Assembly (NCBI RefSeq): GCF_036946495.1
Contig: NZ_JAQIIX010000001.1
Coordinates: 868,001 to 932,000 of the forward strand
Origin: Mycolicibacterium neoaurum
GTDB lineage: Bacteria; Actinomycetota; Actinomycetes; Mycobacteriales; Mycobacteriaceae
Direction: 5' to 3'
Length of the DNA: 64,000 nt
Part shown: in pieces, positions 7,399 through 16,713 of the stretch
How the letters are laid out: every line of letters starts with the position of its first letter
Position numbering within the stretch: the first letter of the stretch is position 1
Made by a program: the position numbers and the translations under genes
Notes under the pieces: model-generated
The model's input: the letters and a program-made list of their open reading frames with translations, nothing else
The model's database searches: none
Told to the model about the DNA's origin: nothing

Positions 7399-8874
7399 TC
7401 ACTTCTCGACACCTGTCTTGCGATGTGAGATGCCGTCTGAATCACGGATGCGTCCGTCCCGTCGGGTGGCGCGCCACGCCGCGATGACGGCCGCGCACGC
7501 CAGCACCGCGAACACGATGAACAGCACCCGGGCGGCGTGCACATCGTCGGCCGCCGAGTGGTTGACGACGACGCCCGCCAGACCGGCCCCGAACGCACCG
7601 CAGATCAACTGGACGGTGTTGATGGCCGCGGCCGCGACAGGACCCTCCGCAGGATCGTCGACACCGCCCATCGCCCATGCCGACAGGTGCGGCCAGGCCA
7701 TCCCGATCCCCGTTCCGGTGACCACCAGCGCCGCCACCCACAACCCGACCGACCAACCCGTCATCGCATGCTCGACCACCACGGCCGAACCCACCAGCCC
7801 GGCGATCATCACCAGTGGGGAGGCGACCACGATCCGCACCACGACTGCCCGCCGATCGGCCGAGGCGCTCAGGATCTCGCTGATGGTCCAGCCCACAGCC
7901 AGCGCCACACCCAGAAAACCCGCCGCCAGCGGCGCCAGCTGCGCGAGCCGCTGACCGAACAGCGGGACATACATGTCCACCATGGTCGAGGCCATCAGCA
8001 GACCGAGGGTCACGTACATCCACTTCAGCGGCCCGCGCCGGAAAGCCGTGCGCGGCAGGACAGATTTGCCGGTGGTCTGGTTGTCCACCGCCCGCGCCGC
8101 CCGGCGATCGACGATGATGAACGCACCGATCAGCGCCACACTCGACGCGAGGATCAGACCGGTCATGAGCAGGTCGGACGCCAGACCTGCGACGCTGACC
8201 AGCAGGGCCGCGGAACCCAACAGCACCAGGGACCGAACCGGAATCTTGCTTGGCGCGACCCGATCACCACCGCTGCGTTTGGGCAGTGATATCGGCACCA
8301 GCGCGGCGATCACCGCGGTCAGTATCACCAGAGCGCCGAAAGCCCAACGCCACGAAGCGAACTGGGCGAACATCCCACCGGCCGCCGGGCCCAGTAGCGT
8401 GCCCACCCCCCACATCGCCGATACCAGCGCCGAGGCGCGCGTCCACAACGCCTGCGGTAACGCGGTGTTGATCACCGCGTAGCCCAGCCCCGCCAGTAGG
8501 CCGCCGGCCCCGCCCTGGACGGTGCGGCCCACCAACAGCAGTTCCATCGTCGGCGCCAGCGCACAGGCGATACCCGCCAGCCCGAAGACCGTCAATGCAC
8601 CGAGATACGCCGACCGGGGGCCGAGTCGCGCCAGCACCGCGCTGACGGTCGTCGCGGCCGCCACCGAGGCGACGAGGTACACCGTCATCACCCACGCGTA
8701 GAAGCGCTGCCCGCCGATCTCGGCGACCGCGCTGGGCATCAGGCTGATGGTCAGGAACTCGTTGGTGGCGTACAGCGCCACCCCGCCCGCCAGAACCGTC
8801 GAGACGCCAAGGTGTTTCGGGCCCAGCAACGCACGCCAGCCGCTATCGGTCGAGATGTGGGTGTCGGTCACCAC
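7399..8874 (-). CDS. MFS multidrug exporter (Rv1634-like)
   Basis: The 491-residue, strongly hydrophobic protein has about 14 membrane spans and the major-facilitator fold of the drug:H+ antiporter-2 type. Motif A-like ARLGPRSAYLGALTVFG is at about 84-100, and the motif C region GVGTLLGPAAGGMFAQF at about 155-171. It would export hydrophobic compounds with proton antiport through the inner membrane. It lies next to uvrB on the same strand as in M. tuberculosis, where Rv1634 is annotated as a drug efflux protein. The start MVTDTHIST is the first ATG, 59 bases from the uvrB stop, so it may be read through from uvrB. Confidence 0.85.
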   Translation of the reverse strand: MVTDTHISTDSGWRALLGPKHLGVSTVLAGGVALYATNEFLTISLMPSAVAEIGGQRFYAWVMTVYLVASVAAATTVSAVLARLGPRSAYLGALTVFGLAGIACALAPTMELLLVGRTVQGGAGGLLAGLGYAVINTALPQALWTRASALVSAMWGVGTLLGPAAGGMFAQFASWRWAFGALVILTAVIAALVPISLPKRSGGDRVAPSKIPVRSLVLLGSAALLVSVAGLASDLLMTGLILASSVALIGAFIIVDRRAARAVDNQTTGKSVLPRTAFRRGPLKWMYVTLGLLMASTMVDMYVPLFGQRLAQLAPLAAGFLGVALAVGWTISEILSASADRRAVVVRIVVASPLVMIAGLVGSAVVVEHAMTGWSVGLWVAALVVTGTGIGMAWPHLSAWAMGGVDDPAEGPVAAAAINTVQLICGAFGAGLAGVVVNHSAADDVHAARVLFIVFAVLACAAVIAAWRATRRDGRIRDSDGISHRKTGVEK

Positions 8875-8933
8875 GCCAACCTAGAAGCTCAACCGCGGTT
8901 GAGTTCAAGTCGCCACCTCGGGGCGCCACTCCC

Positions 8934-11105
8934 CTACTTCAACCCGGCGGCATCCATGCCGCGCAACTCCTTCTTCAGGTCCTGGATCTCGTCGCGGATA
9001 CGCGCTGCCAGCTCGAACTGCAGATCTCGCGCGGCGGTCATCATCTGCTCGGTCAGATCCTTGATCAGATCGGCGAGCTCGGCGCGCGGCATGTTCGCCG
9101 TATCACGGCCCTCCACGATGCCGGCACTGACGGCGCGCCCAGGTTCACCCTGCGCGCGCCTGCCGCGCGAGGCGTTGCGGCCCGACCCGCCGACCTCGAC
9201 GTTCTCGGTATCGTCGGCCTCGCGGTACACCTGGTCGAGGATGTCGGCGATCTTCTTGCGCAGCGGCTGCGGATCAATGCCGTGGGCCTCGTTATAGGCG
9301 ATCTGCTTGGCGCGGCGACGCTCGGTCTCGTCGATCGCCTCTTTCATCGAGTCGGTGATCTTGTCGGCGTACATGTGCACCTCGCCGGACACGTTGCGCG
9401 CGGCGCGACCGATCGTCTGGATGAGGCTGCGCGGCGACCGCAGGAAACCCTCCTTGTCCGCGTCGAGGATCGCCACCAGCGACACCTCGGGCAGGTCCAG
9501 GCCCTCTCGAAGCAGGTTGATACCGACAAGCACGTCGTACTCACCGAGCCGCAACTGCCGCAGCAGCTCCACCCGACGCAGGGTGTCGACCTCGGAGTGC
9601 AGATACCGCACCCGGATACCCATCTCCAACAGGTAGTCGGTGAGGTCTTCGGCCATCTTCTTGGTCAGCGTCGTGACCAGCACGCGCTCGTCGCGCTCGG
9701 TGCGCAGCCGGATCTCGCCGATCAGATCGTCGATCTGGCCCTTGGTCGGCTTGACGTGCACCTGCGGATCGACAAGCCCGGTCGGGCGGATGACCTGCTC
9801 AACGAACTCACCACCGGCCTGGGCCATCTCGTAATTGCCCGGGGTGGCCGACAGATAGACCGTCTGCCCTATGCGCTGGGCGAACTCCTCCCAGGTCAGC
9901 GGGCGGTTGTCCACCGCCGAGGGCAACCGGAACCCGAAATCGACGAGATTGCGCTTGCGCGACATATCGCCCTCGTACATGCCGCCGATCTGCGGCACCG
10001 TGACATGGGACTCGTCGATGACGAGCAGGAAGTCTTCCGGGAAATAGTCGATGAGGGTGGCCGGCGCGGTGCCGGGACCTCGGCCGTCGATATGTCGCGA
10101 ATAGTTCTCGATACCGGAACAGAACCCGACCTGCTTCATCATCTCCAGGTCGTAGTTGGTGCGCATCCGGAGCCGCTGCGCCTCCAACAGCTTGCCCTGG
10201 CCTTCCAGCTCGGCCAGCCGCTCCTCGAGCTCTGCCTCGATGCTGGAGATCGCCACGGCCATCCGGTCCGGTCCCGCGACGTAGTGGGTGGCGGGGAAGA
10301 TCCGCACCGAGTCGACCTTGCGCACCACGTCACCGGTCAGCGGGTGCAGGTAGTACAGCGCCTCCACCTCGTCGCCGAAGAACTCGATGCGGATCGCCAA
10401 CTCTTCGTACGCGGGGATGATCTCGACGGTGTCACCGCGCACCCGGAAGCTGCCCCGGGTGAATGCGATGTCGTTGCGGTCGTACTGCACGTCGACCAGC
10501 AGCCGCAGCAGTCCGTCGCGGGGCACGTCATCGCCGACCTTGAGCTCGACCGAGCGGTCCAGATAGGACTGCGGGGTGCCCAAACCGTAGATGCACGACA
10601 CCGATGCCACCACCACGACATCGCGGCGCGACAACAGGCTCGACGTCGCCGAGTGCCGCAGCCGCTCGACATCGTCGTTGATCGAGCTGTCCTTCTCGAT
10701 ATAGGTGTCGGTCTGAGCGATGTACGCCTCGGGCTGGTAGTAGTCGTAGTACGAGACGAAGTACTCGACGGCGTTGTGCGGCAACATTTCCCGCAGCTCG
10801 TTGGCCAGCTGGGCGGCCAACGTCTTGTTGGGCGCCATCACCAGCGTGGGCCGCTGCAGCCGCTCGATCAGCCAGGCGGTGGTGGCCGACTTGCCGGTGC
10901 CGGTGGCGCCGAGCAGCACGATGTCGCGCTCGCCTGCGCGGACCCGGCGTTCCAGATCGTCGATGGCCGCGGGCTGATCACCGGCGGGTTCGTACTCGCT
11001 GACCACCTCGAACTTGCCGCCCGACCGGACGATGCCGTCGACCGCGTCGGCGGCAGGCCGGTATTCCGACTGCGCCAACACAGGATGTTCGGTAGCGAAT
11101 GCCAT
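8934..11105 (-). CDS. uvrB: UvrABC excinuclease subunit B
   Basis: The 723-residue DNA damage-recognition helicase of nucleotide excision repair is complete. The Walker A GATGTGKSATTAWL is at about residue 65-78, the beta-hairpin VSYYDYYQPEAYIAQTDTYI at about 117-136, and Walker B DESH in the 360s. Motifs V/VI, REGLDLPEVSL and QTIGRAARN, lie at about 535-575. The C-terminal UVR domain, which binds UvrC, ends AARIRDEIQDLKKELRGM. Relative to the M. tuberculosis protein it has about 25 extra N-terminal residues, so the ATG at about 11018 (VRSGGKFEV region) could be an alternative start. No mycobacterial SOS box (TCGAAC-N4-GTTCGA) is visible upstream. Confidence 0.97.
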   Translation of the reverse strand: MAFATEHPVLAQSEYRPAADAVDGIVRSGGKFEVVSEYEPAGDQPAAIDDLERRVRAGERDIVLLGATGTGKSATTAWLIERLQRPTLVMAPNKTLAAQLANELREMLPHNAVEYFVSYYDYYQPEAYIAQTDTYIEKDSSINDDVERLRHSATSSLLSRRDVVVVASVSCIYGLGTPQSYLDRSVELKVGDDVPRDGLLRLLVDVQYDRNDIAFTRGSFRVRGDTVEIIPAYEELAIRIEFFGDEVEALYYLHPLTGDVVRKVDSVRIFPATHYVAGPDRMAVAISSIEAELEERLAELEGQGKLLEAQRLRMRTNYDLEMMKQVGFCSGIENYSRHIDGRGPGTAPATLIDYFPEDFLLVIDESHVTVPQIGGMYEGDMSRKRNLVDFGFRLPSAVDNRPLTWEEFAQRIGQTVYLSATPGNYEMAQAGGEFVEQVIRPTGLVDPQVHVKPTKGQIDDLIGEIRLRTERDERVLVTTLTKKMAEDLTDYLLEMGIRVRYLHSEVDTLRRVELLRQLRLGEYDVLVGINLLREGLDLPEVSLVAILDADKEGFLRSPRSLIQTIGRAARNVSGEVHMYADKITDSMKEAIDETERRRAKQIAYNEAHGIDPQPLRKKIADILDQVYREADDTENVEVGGSGRNASRGRRAQGEPGRAVSAGIVEGRDTANMPRAELADLIKDLTEQMMTAARDLQFELAARIRDEIQDLKKELRGMDAAGLK

Positions 11106-11176
11106 AGCTCCAGATTAAGCGCGGGTACCGACAAGTTCATTCCCCGCGGGCAGCCCGGCCGCGCTACCGTGACGCG

Positions 11177-11479
11177 GTGTCCGAACCCGCGCGCGTCGCC
11201 CTGCGACTCCTGGGACTGATTCTGCTGGTGGTGGGGGTTGTCTGCGCGGTCCTGCTGGTGTGGCCGGGTCCCGGTGAGATCGCCGCTCGGCTCGGCTCGA
11301 CCTGCGGTGACGGCGGTCTCGGCCCGTCGCACCGGTGCAGTTGGCTGGAGGCCGCCGACCTGTTGTGGACCGGCTGCGGGCTGGCGATCGTCATCGGGGT
11401 CGTGTTGCGCATCGTCACCCGGCCGCCCGGACGCGGGCCGCTCGTGCTCGACCTGCGCCGTCTGCGTCGAGGACGCTGA
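11177..11479 (+). CDS. Small two-span membrane protein
   Basis: The 100-residue product starts at GTG 11177 (VSEPARVALRL). It has two hydrophobic segments (about residues 8-31, LGLILLVVGVVCAVLLVW, and 59-76, LLWTGCGLAIVIGVVLRIV). They are separated by a short loop with two cysteines (TCGDGG and HRCSW) that may form a disulphide outside the membrane. It is divergent from uvrB and ends one base before the ATG of the DUF402 gene, so the two are an operon. I do not recognise a function. Confidence 0.75.
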   Translation: MSEPARVALRLLGLILLVVGVVCAVLLVWPGPGEIAARLGSTCGDGGLGPSHRCSWLEAADLLWTGCGLAIVIGVVLRIVTRPPGRGPLVLDLRRLRRGR

Positions 11480-11480
11480 T

Positions 11481-11984
11481 ATGCACCCGCCCAAACGCGA
11501 GTACTTCGACCTGCGCGCCGGCACCAACACCGATCCGAAGGGCATCGTGCGCGATGTCGACGTGTTCGATGTGCACCCCTGGGGTTTGTACATGGCCCGG
11601 CCGGCCCCCGGCCGGGACCAGTTCCACTACCTGGAGTCATGGCTGCTGCCCGCGCTGAACCTGCGCGCCACGGTCTTCCATTTCAACCCCGGCCACGAAC
11701 GCGACCAGGACTTCTACCTCGATATCGGCGACTACACCGCCGGTGCGGACGGTTGGTCGGCCGAAGACCACTATCTCGACCTGATCGTGCGCACCGGTCG
11801 CGAGGTCGTCCTCACCGACACCGACGAGCTCATCGCCGCGGTGTGTGAGCAGCTGGTGACCCCGGCGGTCGCCGAGCACGCGATCACCGCCGCCACCACG
11901 ACCATCGACGGATTGGCCCGCAACGGCTATGACCTGGACCGCTGGCTGGCCGGGCACGGTGTGGTGCTGACGTGGCGGGCGTAA
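11481..11984 (+). CDS. DUF402 family protein (Rv1632c-like)
   Basis: The ATG at 11481 follows the stop of the membrane-protein gene by one base. The 167-residue product contains the DUF402 signature region: a beta strand pair FHFNPGHERDQDFYLDIGDY, then HYLDLIVRTGREVVLTDTDEL with conserved Asp residues that in characterised members (FomD-like nucleoside di/triphosphate hydrolases) bind metal. M. tuberculosis Rv1632c sits in the same place beside uvrB. The function in mycobacteria is unknown; a cytoplasmic phosphohydrolase activity is plausible from the family only. Confidence 0.8.
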   Translation: MHPPKREYFDLRAGTNTDPKGIVRDVDVFDVHPWGLYMARPAPGRDQFHYLESWLLPALNLRATVFHFNPGHERDQDFYLDIGDYTAGADGWSAEDHYLDLIVRTGREVVLTDTDELIAAVCEQLVTPAVAEHAITAATTTIDGLARNGYDLDRWLAGHGVVLTWRA

Positions 11985-11994
11985 AGTCACCGTC

Positions 11995-12552
11995 ATGAGT
12001 GTTCGCAGGCACGCAGCGGTGCTGGCCGCCACGGCAGCGGGGCTGATGCTGGCAGGGCAGCTCCTCCCGGCCTCGGCGGTCGCCGAGCCCGACACCGGAC
12101 AGCCCCAGCCGGCGGCCACCGACTCCGCCCCGGTGCCGCTGTTGCACAACATCACCTACCGCGCGCGGGCCGACGGCACGTCGCGCGGCGCGATCGTGGC
12201 CTACAAGGCCGATGATCAGAACGTCAACAGCGAGCAGCCGACCCTGCTGCCTGGCCAGACCTTCGAGGTCAACACCGTGATGACCGACCCGAAACTGGCG
12301 GGTCTGGAACTGTCCATCGAATGGCCCTACGGGTCGAACCTGCACTGCGAGATCCTGGTCGACGATCAGATCGTCGCCCAGGCCGACCAGTTCATCGCCC
12401 CGCGGCTCTTCCGGCCCAAAGACGATCCGCTCTACGGAACGATCCAATGCGGTGCACCGCTGAACGATCCGGCCTCGGGTGCCGCGGCCCTCGGTGTGCC
12501 GGCGCTGCCGGGCTACCCCGGACAGCCCGCCGCACCCCCGCCGCCTGCCTGA
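11995..12552 (+). CDS. Secreted protein of unknown function
   Basis: The product has 185 residues. A clear signal peptide (MSVRRHAAVLAATAAGLMLAG, cut probably after ASAVA at about residue 30) is followed by a beta-rich domain of about 125 residues. One cysteine pair (HCE, about 118; QCG, about 150) could form a disulphide, and the tail is Pro-rich (PGYPGQPAAPPPPA). The arrangement resembles small exported mycobacterial proteins such as MmpS-like or DUF-type secreted antigens, but I do not recognise the family. It starts 10 bases after the DUF402 stop, so it probably belongs to the same transcript. Confidence 0.78.
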   Translation: MSVRRHAAVLAATAAGLMLAGQLLPASAVAEPDTGQPQPAATDSAPVPLLHNITYRARADGTSRGAIVAYKADDQNVNSEQPTLLPGQTFEVNTVMTDPKLAGLELSIEWPYGSNLHCEILVDDQIVAQADQFIAPRLFRPKDDPLYGTIQCGAPLNDPASGAAALGVPALPGYPGQPAAPPPPA

Positions 12553-12556
12553 GAGC

Positions 12557-13732
12557 TCAGCTGCTCCAACCGGTGGTCTTCGCCCACTCGGCGGCGCGGT
12601 GGTAGGCGTCCAGGAACCACGGCTCCTTGGCCTCGGCGTAGTCCGGTGCCGTCAGTGCCCGCCGCTTGGCGGCCAGATAGTCCTGGCGGACACCGGGGTT
12701 GGCGCGCAACCAGTCGACGAACAGCAGCGCGAACTGCTGATTGGGCCAACCCTGCACCCGAAGGTGCACATTGGTGGCACGACCCGGATCGGCCGAGGCG
12801 TGAAACCGCTTGCGCCACATCGACTGGTCGTCGCCGTGCACGGTGTCTGCGTCGACGCCGGCCACTCTCGGGTAACCGGCCGTGCGCAACGCGTCGGCCA
12901 GTTCGTCGGCGACCTCCAATGACGGCACCGTCACCTGGACGTCGATGACGTCCTTGGCGTCCATTCCCGGGACCGCGGTCGAACCGATGTGATCGATACG
13001 CGTCGCGCGATGTCCGCACGCCGTGTTCAGCCGGGCGACAATGCGCTGCGCCTGGTCCGGCCAGCTCGGGTCGTAGGGCACGACCGCCGCATCGCGCCGT
13101 GCGGGGTGCCCGGCCTGCAGATTGTGCGCGAACGGCAGGATGCGCTCATGCCACAGGGCGCGGGCCTGCTCGACGAGCGCGCCCGGTGAACCGGAGTTGT
13201 CCAGCCAGATATCGGCCACCCTGCGGCGCTGATCCTCGGTTGCCTGGGCCGCGATGCGTGCCCGGGCGTCGGCCTCGCTGAAGCCGCGATACTCGATGAG
13301 CCGGGCGACCCGCAGTTCGACATCGGCGTTGACGATGATGACCAGCGGGAACAGCGGTGCCATCTGCGACTCGACGAGCAGCGGGATGTCCTCGACGATG
13401 ACGGCATCCTCGGAGGCCGCGGCGATCAACTCCGAACGTCGGTGCGCCACCAACGGATGCACGATGCCGTTGAGCGTCTGACGCTTGTCCTCGTCGCTGA
13501 ACGCGACGGCGGCCAGCGCGGGGCGATTCAGCGCGCCGGCATCGGGGCCCTCGGCGTGCAGAATTTCGTGGCCGAACGCATCGACCAGCGCGGCCAGACC
13601 TTCGGTGCCGGGTTCCACGACCTCTCGGGCGATGACGTCGCCGTCGACGATGATCGCGCCCAACTCGCTGAAGGTGGAGGACACCGTCGATTTGCCGGCG
13701 CCGATACCGCCGGTCAGTCCGATTCGAAGCAC
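12557..13732 (-). CDS. coaE: Dephospho-CoA kinase fused to GrpB/UPF0157 domain
   Basis: The N-terminal domain (about 1-200) is dephospho-CoA kinase, the last CoA biosynthesis step: P-loop GLTGGIGAGKST and a lid region around EYRGFSEADARARI. The C-terminal domain (about 215-391) is GrpB/UPF0157, a nucleotidyltransferase-fold domain with RIDHIGSTAVPGMDAKDVIDVQV. The fusion is the standard mycobacterial form and the C-terminal domain is thought to assist folding. I start it at GTG 13730-13732 (VLRIGLTGG), since residues upstream in the open frame do not look coding. It follows rpsA on the same strand with a hairpin between. The gene converges with the secreted-protein gene at 12552. Confidence 0.95.
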   Translation of the reverse strand: MLRIGLTGGIGAGKSTVSSTFSELGAIIVDGDVIAREVVEPGTEGLAALVDAFGHEILHAEGPDAGALNRPALAAVAFSDEDKRQTLNGIVHPLVAHRRSELIAAASEDAVIVEDIPLLVESQMAPLFPLVIIVNADVELRVARLIEYRGFSEADARARIAAQATEDQRRRVADIWLDNSGSPGALVEQARALWHERILPFAHNLQAGHPARRDAAVVPYDPSWPDQAQRIVARLNTACGHRATRIDHIGSTAVPGMDAKDVIDVQVTVPSLEVADELADALRTAGYPRVAGVDADTVHGDDQSMWRKRFHASADPGRATNVHLRVQGWPNQQFALLFVDWLRANPGVRQDYLAAKRRALTAPDYAEAKEPWFLDAYHRAAEWAKTTGWSS

Positions 13733-13835
13733 GCCCGACAGTCTGTCAGGGCGCCGCGAGCAGACGCAAAAGTGCCGAAATATGGGCGATGTGAGCAGTT
13801 CTGCGTCTGCTCGCCACGGTGACCGGAGACGACGA

Positions 13836-13862
13836 ACGCCCCGACCCAAGGGGCCGGGGCGT
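13836..13862 (-). terminator. Hairpin terminator downstream of rpsA
   Basis: Inverted repeat ACGCCCCG (13836-13843) and CGGGGCGT (13855-13862) with an 11-nt loop lies 15 bases past the rpsA stop, before coaE. It has no U-tract, which is common for mycobacterial hairpins. It probably separates high rpsA expression from coaE. Confidence 0.7.
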
Positions 13863-13877
13863 CCGTACTGTCAACTG

Positions 13878-15323
13878 CTAGGCGTTGCCTGCAAGCTTCT
13901 CCCGCAGAGCGGCCAGCTGGGCGTCGCTGGCCAGCGAACCGCCGGCCGACTCACCCTCGGAGCGCGACGAGCTGCTGGAGGACGACGGGCGGGCAGCCTC
14001 TTCGGCCTCGGCAGCGGCGAACTTCTCCATCTGCGCTGTGTGCATCTTGTGCCGACGCTCGGCCTCGGCGTACCGGGCCTCCCATTCGGTGCGCTGCTTG
14101 TCGAAGCCCTCGAGCCACTCGTTGGTGTCGGCATCGAAGCCCTCGGGGAAGATGTAGTTCCCCGCATCGTCGTAGCTGTCGGCCATGCCGTACTTCGAGG
14201 GATCGAACTCCTCGGTGTAGTCCTCGTTGGCCTGCTTGAGGCTCAGCGAGATGCGGCGGCGCTCCAGGTCGATGTCGATGACCTTGACCATGGCGTCGTC
14301 GCCGACCTGGACCACCTGGTCCGGGACCTCGACGTGGCGCTCGGAGAGCTCCGAGATGTGCACCAGGCCCTCGATGCCCTCTTCGACGCGGACGAACGCA
14401 CCGAAGGGCACCAGCTTGGTGACCTTGCCCGGCACGATCTGCCCGATGGCGTGGGTGCGGGCGAAGTGGCGCCACGGATCTTCCTGAGTCGCCTTGAGCG
14501 ACAGCGAAACCCGCTCGCGATCCATGTCGACGTCGAGCACCTCGACGGTGACCTCGTCGCCCACGGTGACGACCTCGGACGGGTGGTCGATGTGCTTCCA
14601 AGACAGCTCGGAGACGTGCACCAGGCCGTCGACGCCGCCGAGATCGACGAAGGCGCCGAAGTTGACGATCGAGGACACGACACCCTTGCGGATGGCACCC
14701 TTGGTGAGCTGGTTCAAGAATTCACTACGAACTTCGCTTTGCGTCTGCTCCAGCCAGGCGCGACGGCTCAGAACCACGTTGTTGCGGTTCTTGTCGAGCT
14801 CGATGATCTTGGCCTCGATCTCCTTGCCGATGTACGGCTGCAGATCGCGGACGCGACGCATCTCCACCAGCGAGGCGGGCAGGAAGCCGCGCAGGCCGAT
14901 ATCGAGGATCAGGCCGCCCTTGACAACCTCGATGACGGTGCCCTTGACGGCCTCGTCCTTCTCCTTGAGCTCTTCGATGGTGCCCCAGGCACGCTCGTAC
15001 TGAGCGCGCTTCTTGGACAGGATCAGACGGCCTTCCTTGTCCTCCTTGGTGAGGACCAGGGCTTCGACCTCATCGCCCACGGAAACGACCTCGTTGGGGT
15101 CGACGTCGTGCTTGATGGACAGTTCGCGGGAAGGAATGACACCTTCGGTCTTGTAGCCGATATCGAGCAGGACCTCGTCGCGGTCCACCTTGACGATGGT
15201 CCCTTCGACGATGTCGCCATCGTTGAAGTACTTGATGGTCTTGTCGATAGCGGCGAGGAAGTCTTCCGCGGAGCCGATGTCGTTGACGGCTACCTGCGGG
15301 GAAGTGACGGAGGGACTTGGCAT
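13878..15323 (-). CDS. rpsA: 30S ribosomal protein S1
   Basis: The 481-residue protein has four S1/OB-fold RNA-binding repeats (about 35-105, 125-190, 210-278, 295-365). The third and fourth carry the signatures GAFVDLGGVDGLVHVSELSW and GAFVRVEEGIEGLVHISELS. The acidic/serine-rich C-terminus, ending GGSLASDAQLAALREKLAGNA, matches mycobacterial RpsA. It binds mRNA at initiation. I chose ATG 15321-15323 (MPSPSVTSPQVAVND), matching the M. tuberculosis length; the frame is open 24 codons further upstream. The 235-base gap to the divergent gene at 15559 holds its promoter, and I see no named element there. Confidence 0.97.
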   Translation of the reverse strand: MPSPSVTSPQVAVNDIGSAEDFLAAIDKTIKYFNDGDIVEGTIVKVDRDEVLLDIGYKTEGVIPSRELSIKHDVDPNEVVSVGDEVEALVLTKEDKEGRLILSKKRAQYERAWGTIEELKEKDEAVKGTVIEVVKGGLILDIGLRGFLPASLVEMRRVRDLQPYIGKEIEAKIIELDKNRNNVVLSRRAWLEQTQSEVRSEFLNQLTKGAIRKGVVSSIVNFGAFVDLGGVDGLVHVSELSWKHIDHPSEVVTVGDEVTVEVLDVDMDRERVSLSLKATQEDPWRHFARTHAIGQIVPGKVTKLVPFGAFVRVEEGIEGLVHISELSERHVEVPDQVVQVGDDAMVKVIDIDLERRRISLSLKQANEDYTEEFDPSKYGMADSYDDAGNYIFPEGFDADTNEWLEGFDKQRTEWEARYAEAERRHKMHTAQMEKFAAAEAEEAARPSSSSSSSRSEGESAGGSLASDAQLAALREKLAGNA

Positions 15324-15558
15324 GTGGTGGGTTGCTCCGGACAGGTTCAATCGTAGGGACATTGAGTTGGGTGTTGCTTTGTGGTCGTGCTGCACGATCG
15401 CGGGCCGGGCGGCAGATTCGACACCAGACTCGGCGATGATGCGGTGTTCCCGCGGGCCCCAGACATGACGGAACGCACAGGTACTGTTCGAGGGTACTAG
15501 AGGCGGTACACGCTGGACAAACCCGACCCCCGCGGCCGGGTGTGGTTAGTCTCCTCAC

Positions 15559-16713
15559 GTGCCCGCGCTGACGCCACCTTCGCACCTGCCGATCTGGCCG
15601 CCGACCGTCCGCAAGGTCGGCGCCCCGCTCGCGGTGATCATCGGCCTGAGCGTCATCGTCGGGTTGCTGATGATCCTGCTCACCGCGACCAACCCGGTGG
15701 GCACCGCCATCGGGTTTGTACTGTCCAGCATCGCGATCACCGTGGTGGTGCTGTGTTATCTGTGGCTGGACCGCTGGGAGCCCGAGCCGCCGCGGCTGCT
15801 GATCCTGGCCTTTCTGTGGGGCGCCTCGGTCGCGATCATCCTGTCCCTGGTCCTTGAGCTGTGGGCCGACGCCGTGTTCATTCCGACCCCGGGCCTGCCG
15901 GAGGGTTTCGAGTCGACCGCGTTGCGCGCGCCGATCATCGAGGAAGCCGCCAAGGGGCTGTTCCTGCTGATCATGATGACCGGCCGACGCCGCCACGAAC
16001 TGAACTCGCTGACCGACTGCCTGGTGTACGCCGGCCTGGTCGGAGCGGGCTTCGCCTGGTTCGAGGACATCCTCTACATCGCCAACAGCGAATCGTTGGC
16101 CGGTTCGCTGGTGACCGCGGCGCTGCGGCTGATCATGGCGCCGTTCGCCCATTCACTGTTCGTCTCGGCGCTGGCCGTCGGTGTCTACTTCGCACTGCAC
16201 CGGCGCAACCCGTTGGCCAAGCTGGGCTGCATCGTGGCCGGTTATGCCGGCGCGGTGGTGTTGCACGCGATGTGGAACGGGTCGTCGGTGATCAGCATCG
16301 AGGCGTACTTCCTGGTGTACGTGTTCTGGATGATGCCGGTATTCGTGCTGGCGATCTGGCTGGCGGTCAAGAGCAGGCACCGTGAGCAGCAGGTGGTGGC
16401 CGCGAAGCTGCCGAACATGGTGGCCGCCGGGCTGGTGACCGCCAACGAGGCCAGCTGGTTACGGTCGATCCGCACCCGCAAGCTGGCCGTCGCCGAGGTC
16501 ACCAGGCATGGCGGCAAGGCCGCCGGCAAGGCGGTAAAGGGTTTCGCCTCCCAGGTCGTGGAGTTGGCCTTCGTACGGGACCGGATCGACCGCGGATTCG
16601 GTGACGCCCGCGTGCACGCGATGCTCACCGAGGAAGCTCATCGCGTGCATGCTGCGCGGGCCGCCACCCCGGAGCTGCAGCATCTGGCCGCCTACCGGAT
16701 ACCCGGCCTCTGA
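15559..16713 (+). CDS. PrsW-family intramembrane protease-like membrane protein
   Basis: The 384-residue protein has about eight spans. The family motifs of PrsW glutamic intramembrane proteases and related CAAX/ABI-fold enzymes are visible: IIEEAAKG (about 117-124), GFAWFEDILY (about 165-174), PFAHSLFVS (about 196-204) and VVLHAMWNGSS (about 233-243). The paired glutamates and histidines are the expected active site. In Bacillus PrsW cleaves an anti-sigma factor; the mycobacterial substrate is unknown. GTG start at 15559. The 3' end overlaps the convergent exporter gene by 22 bases. Confidence 0.85.
   Translation: MPALTPPSHLPIWPPTVRKVGAPLAVIIGLSVIVGLLMILLTATNPVGTAIGFVLSSIAITVVVLCYLWLDRWEPEPPRLLILAFLWGASVAIILSLVLELWADAVFIPTPGLPEGFESTALRAPIIEEAAKGLFLLIMMTGRRRHELNSLTDCLVYAGLVGAGFAWFEDILYIANSESLAGSLVTAALRLIMAPFAHSLFVSALAVGVYFALHRRNPLAKLGCIVAGYAGAVVLHAMWNGSSVISIEAYFLVYVFWMMPVFVLAIWLAVKSRHREQQVVAAKLPNMVAAGLVTANEASWLRSIRTRKLAVAEVTRHGGKAAGKAVKGFASQVVELAFVRDRIDRGFGDARVHAMLTEEAHRVHAARAATPELQHLAAYRIPGL

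Noticed and set aside
7153..7428. Small gene in the region upstream of the first hydrolase
   Set aside because: The 91-codon frame runs into the end of the MFS gene on the other strand, with no ribosome site and no conserved look.
11106..11176. SOS box upstream of uvrB
   Set aside because: No TCGAAC-N4-GTTCGA match is present in this short divergent region.
9282..11219. 645-codon open frame opposite uvrB
   Set aside because: Antisense of a conserved gene; the composition (His, Arg, Gln, Val repeats) is typical of shadow frames in GC-rich DNA.
13485..15356. 623-codon open frame opposite rpsA
   Set aside because: Same antisense effect; rpsA has four recognisable S1 domains on the other strand.
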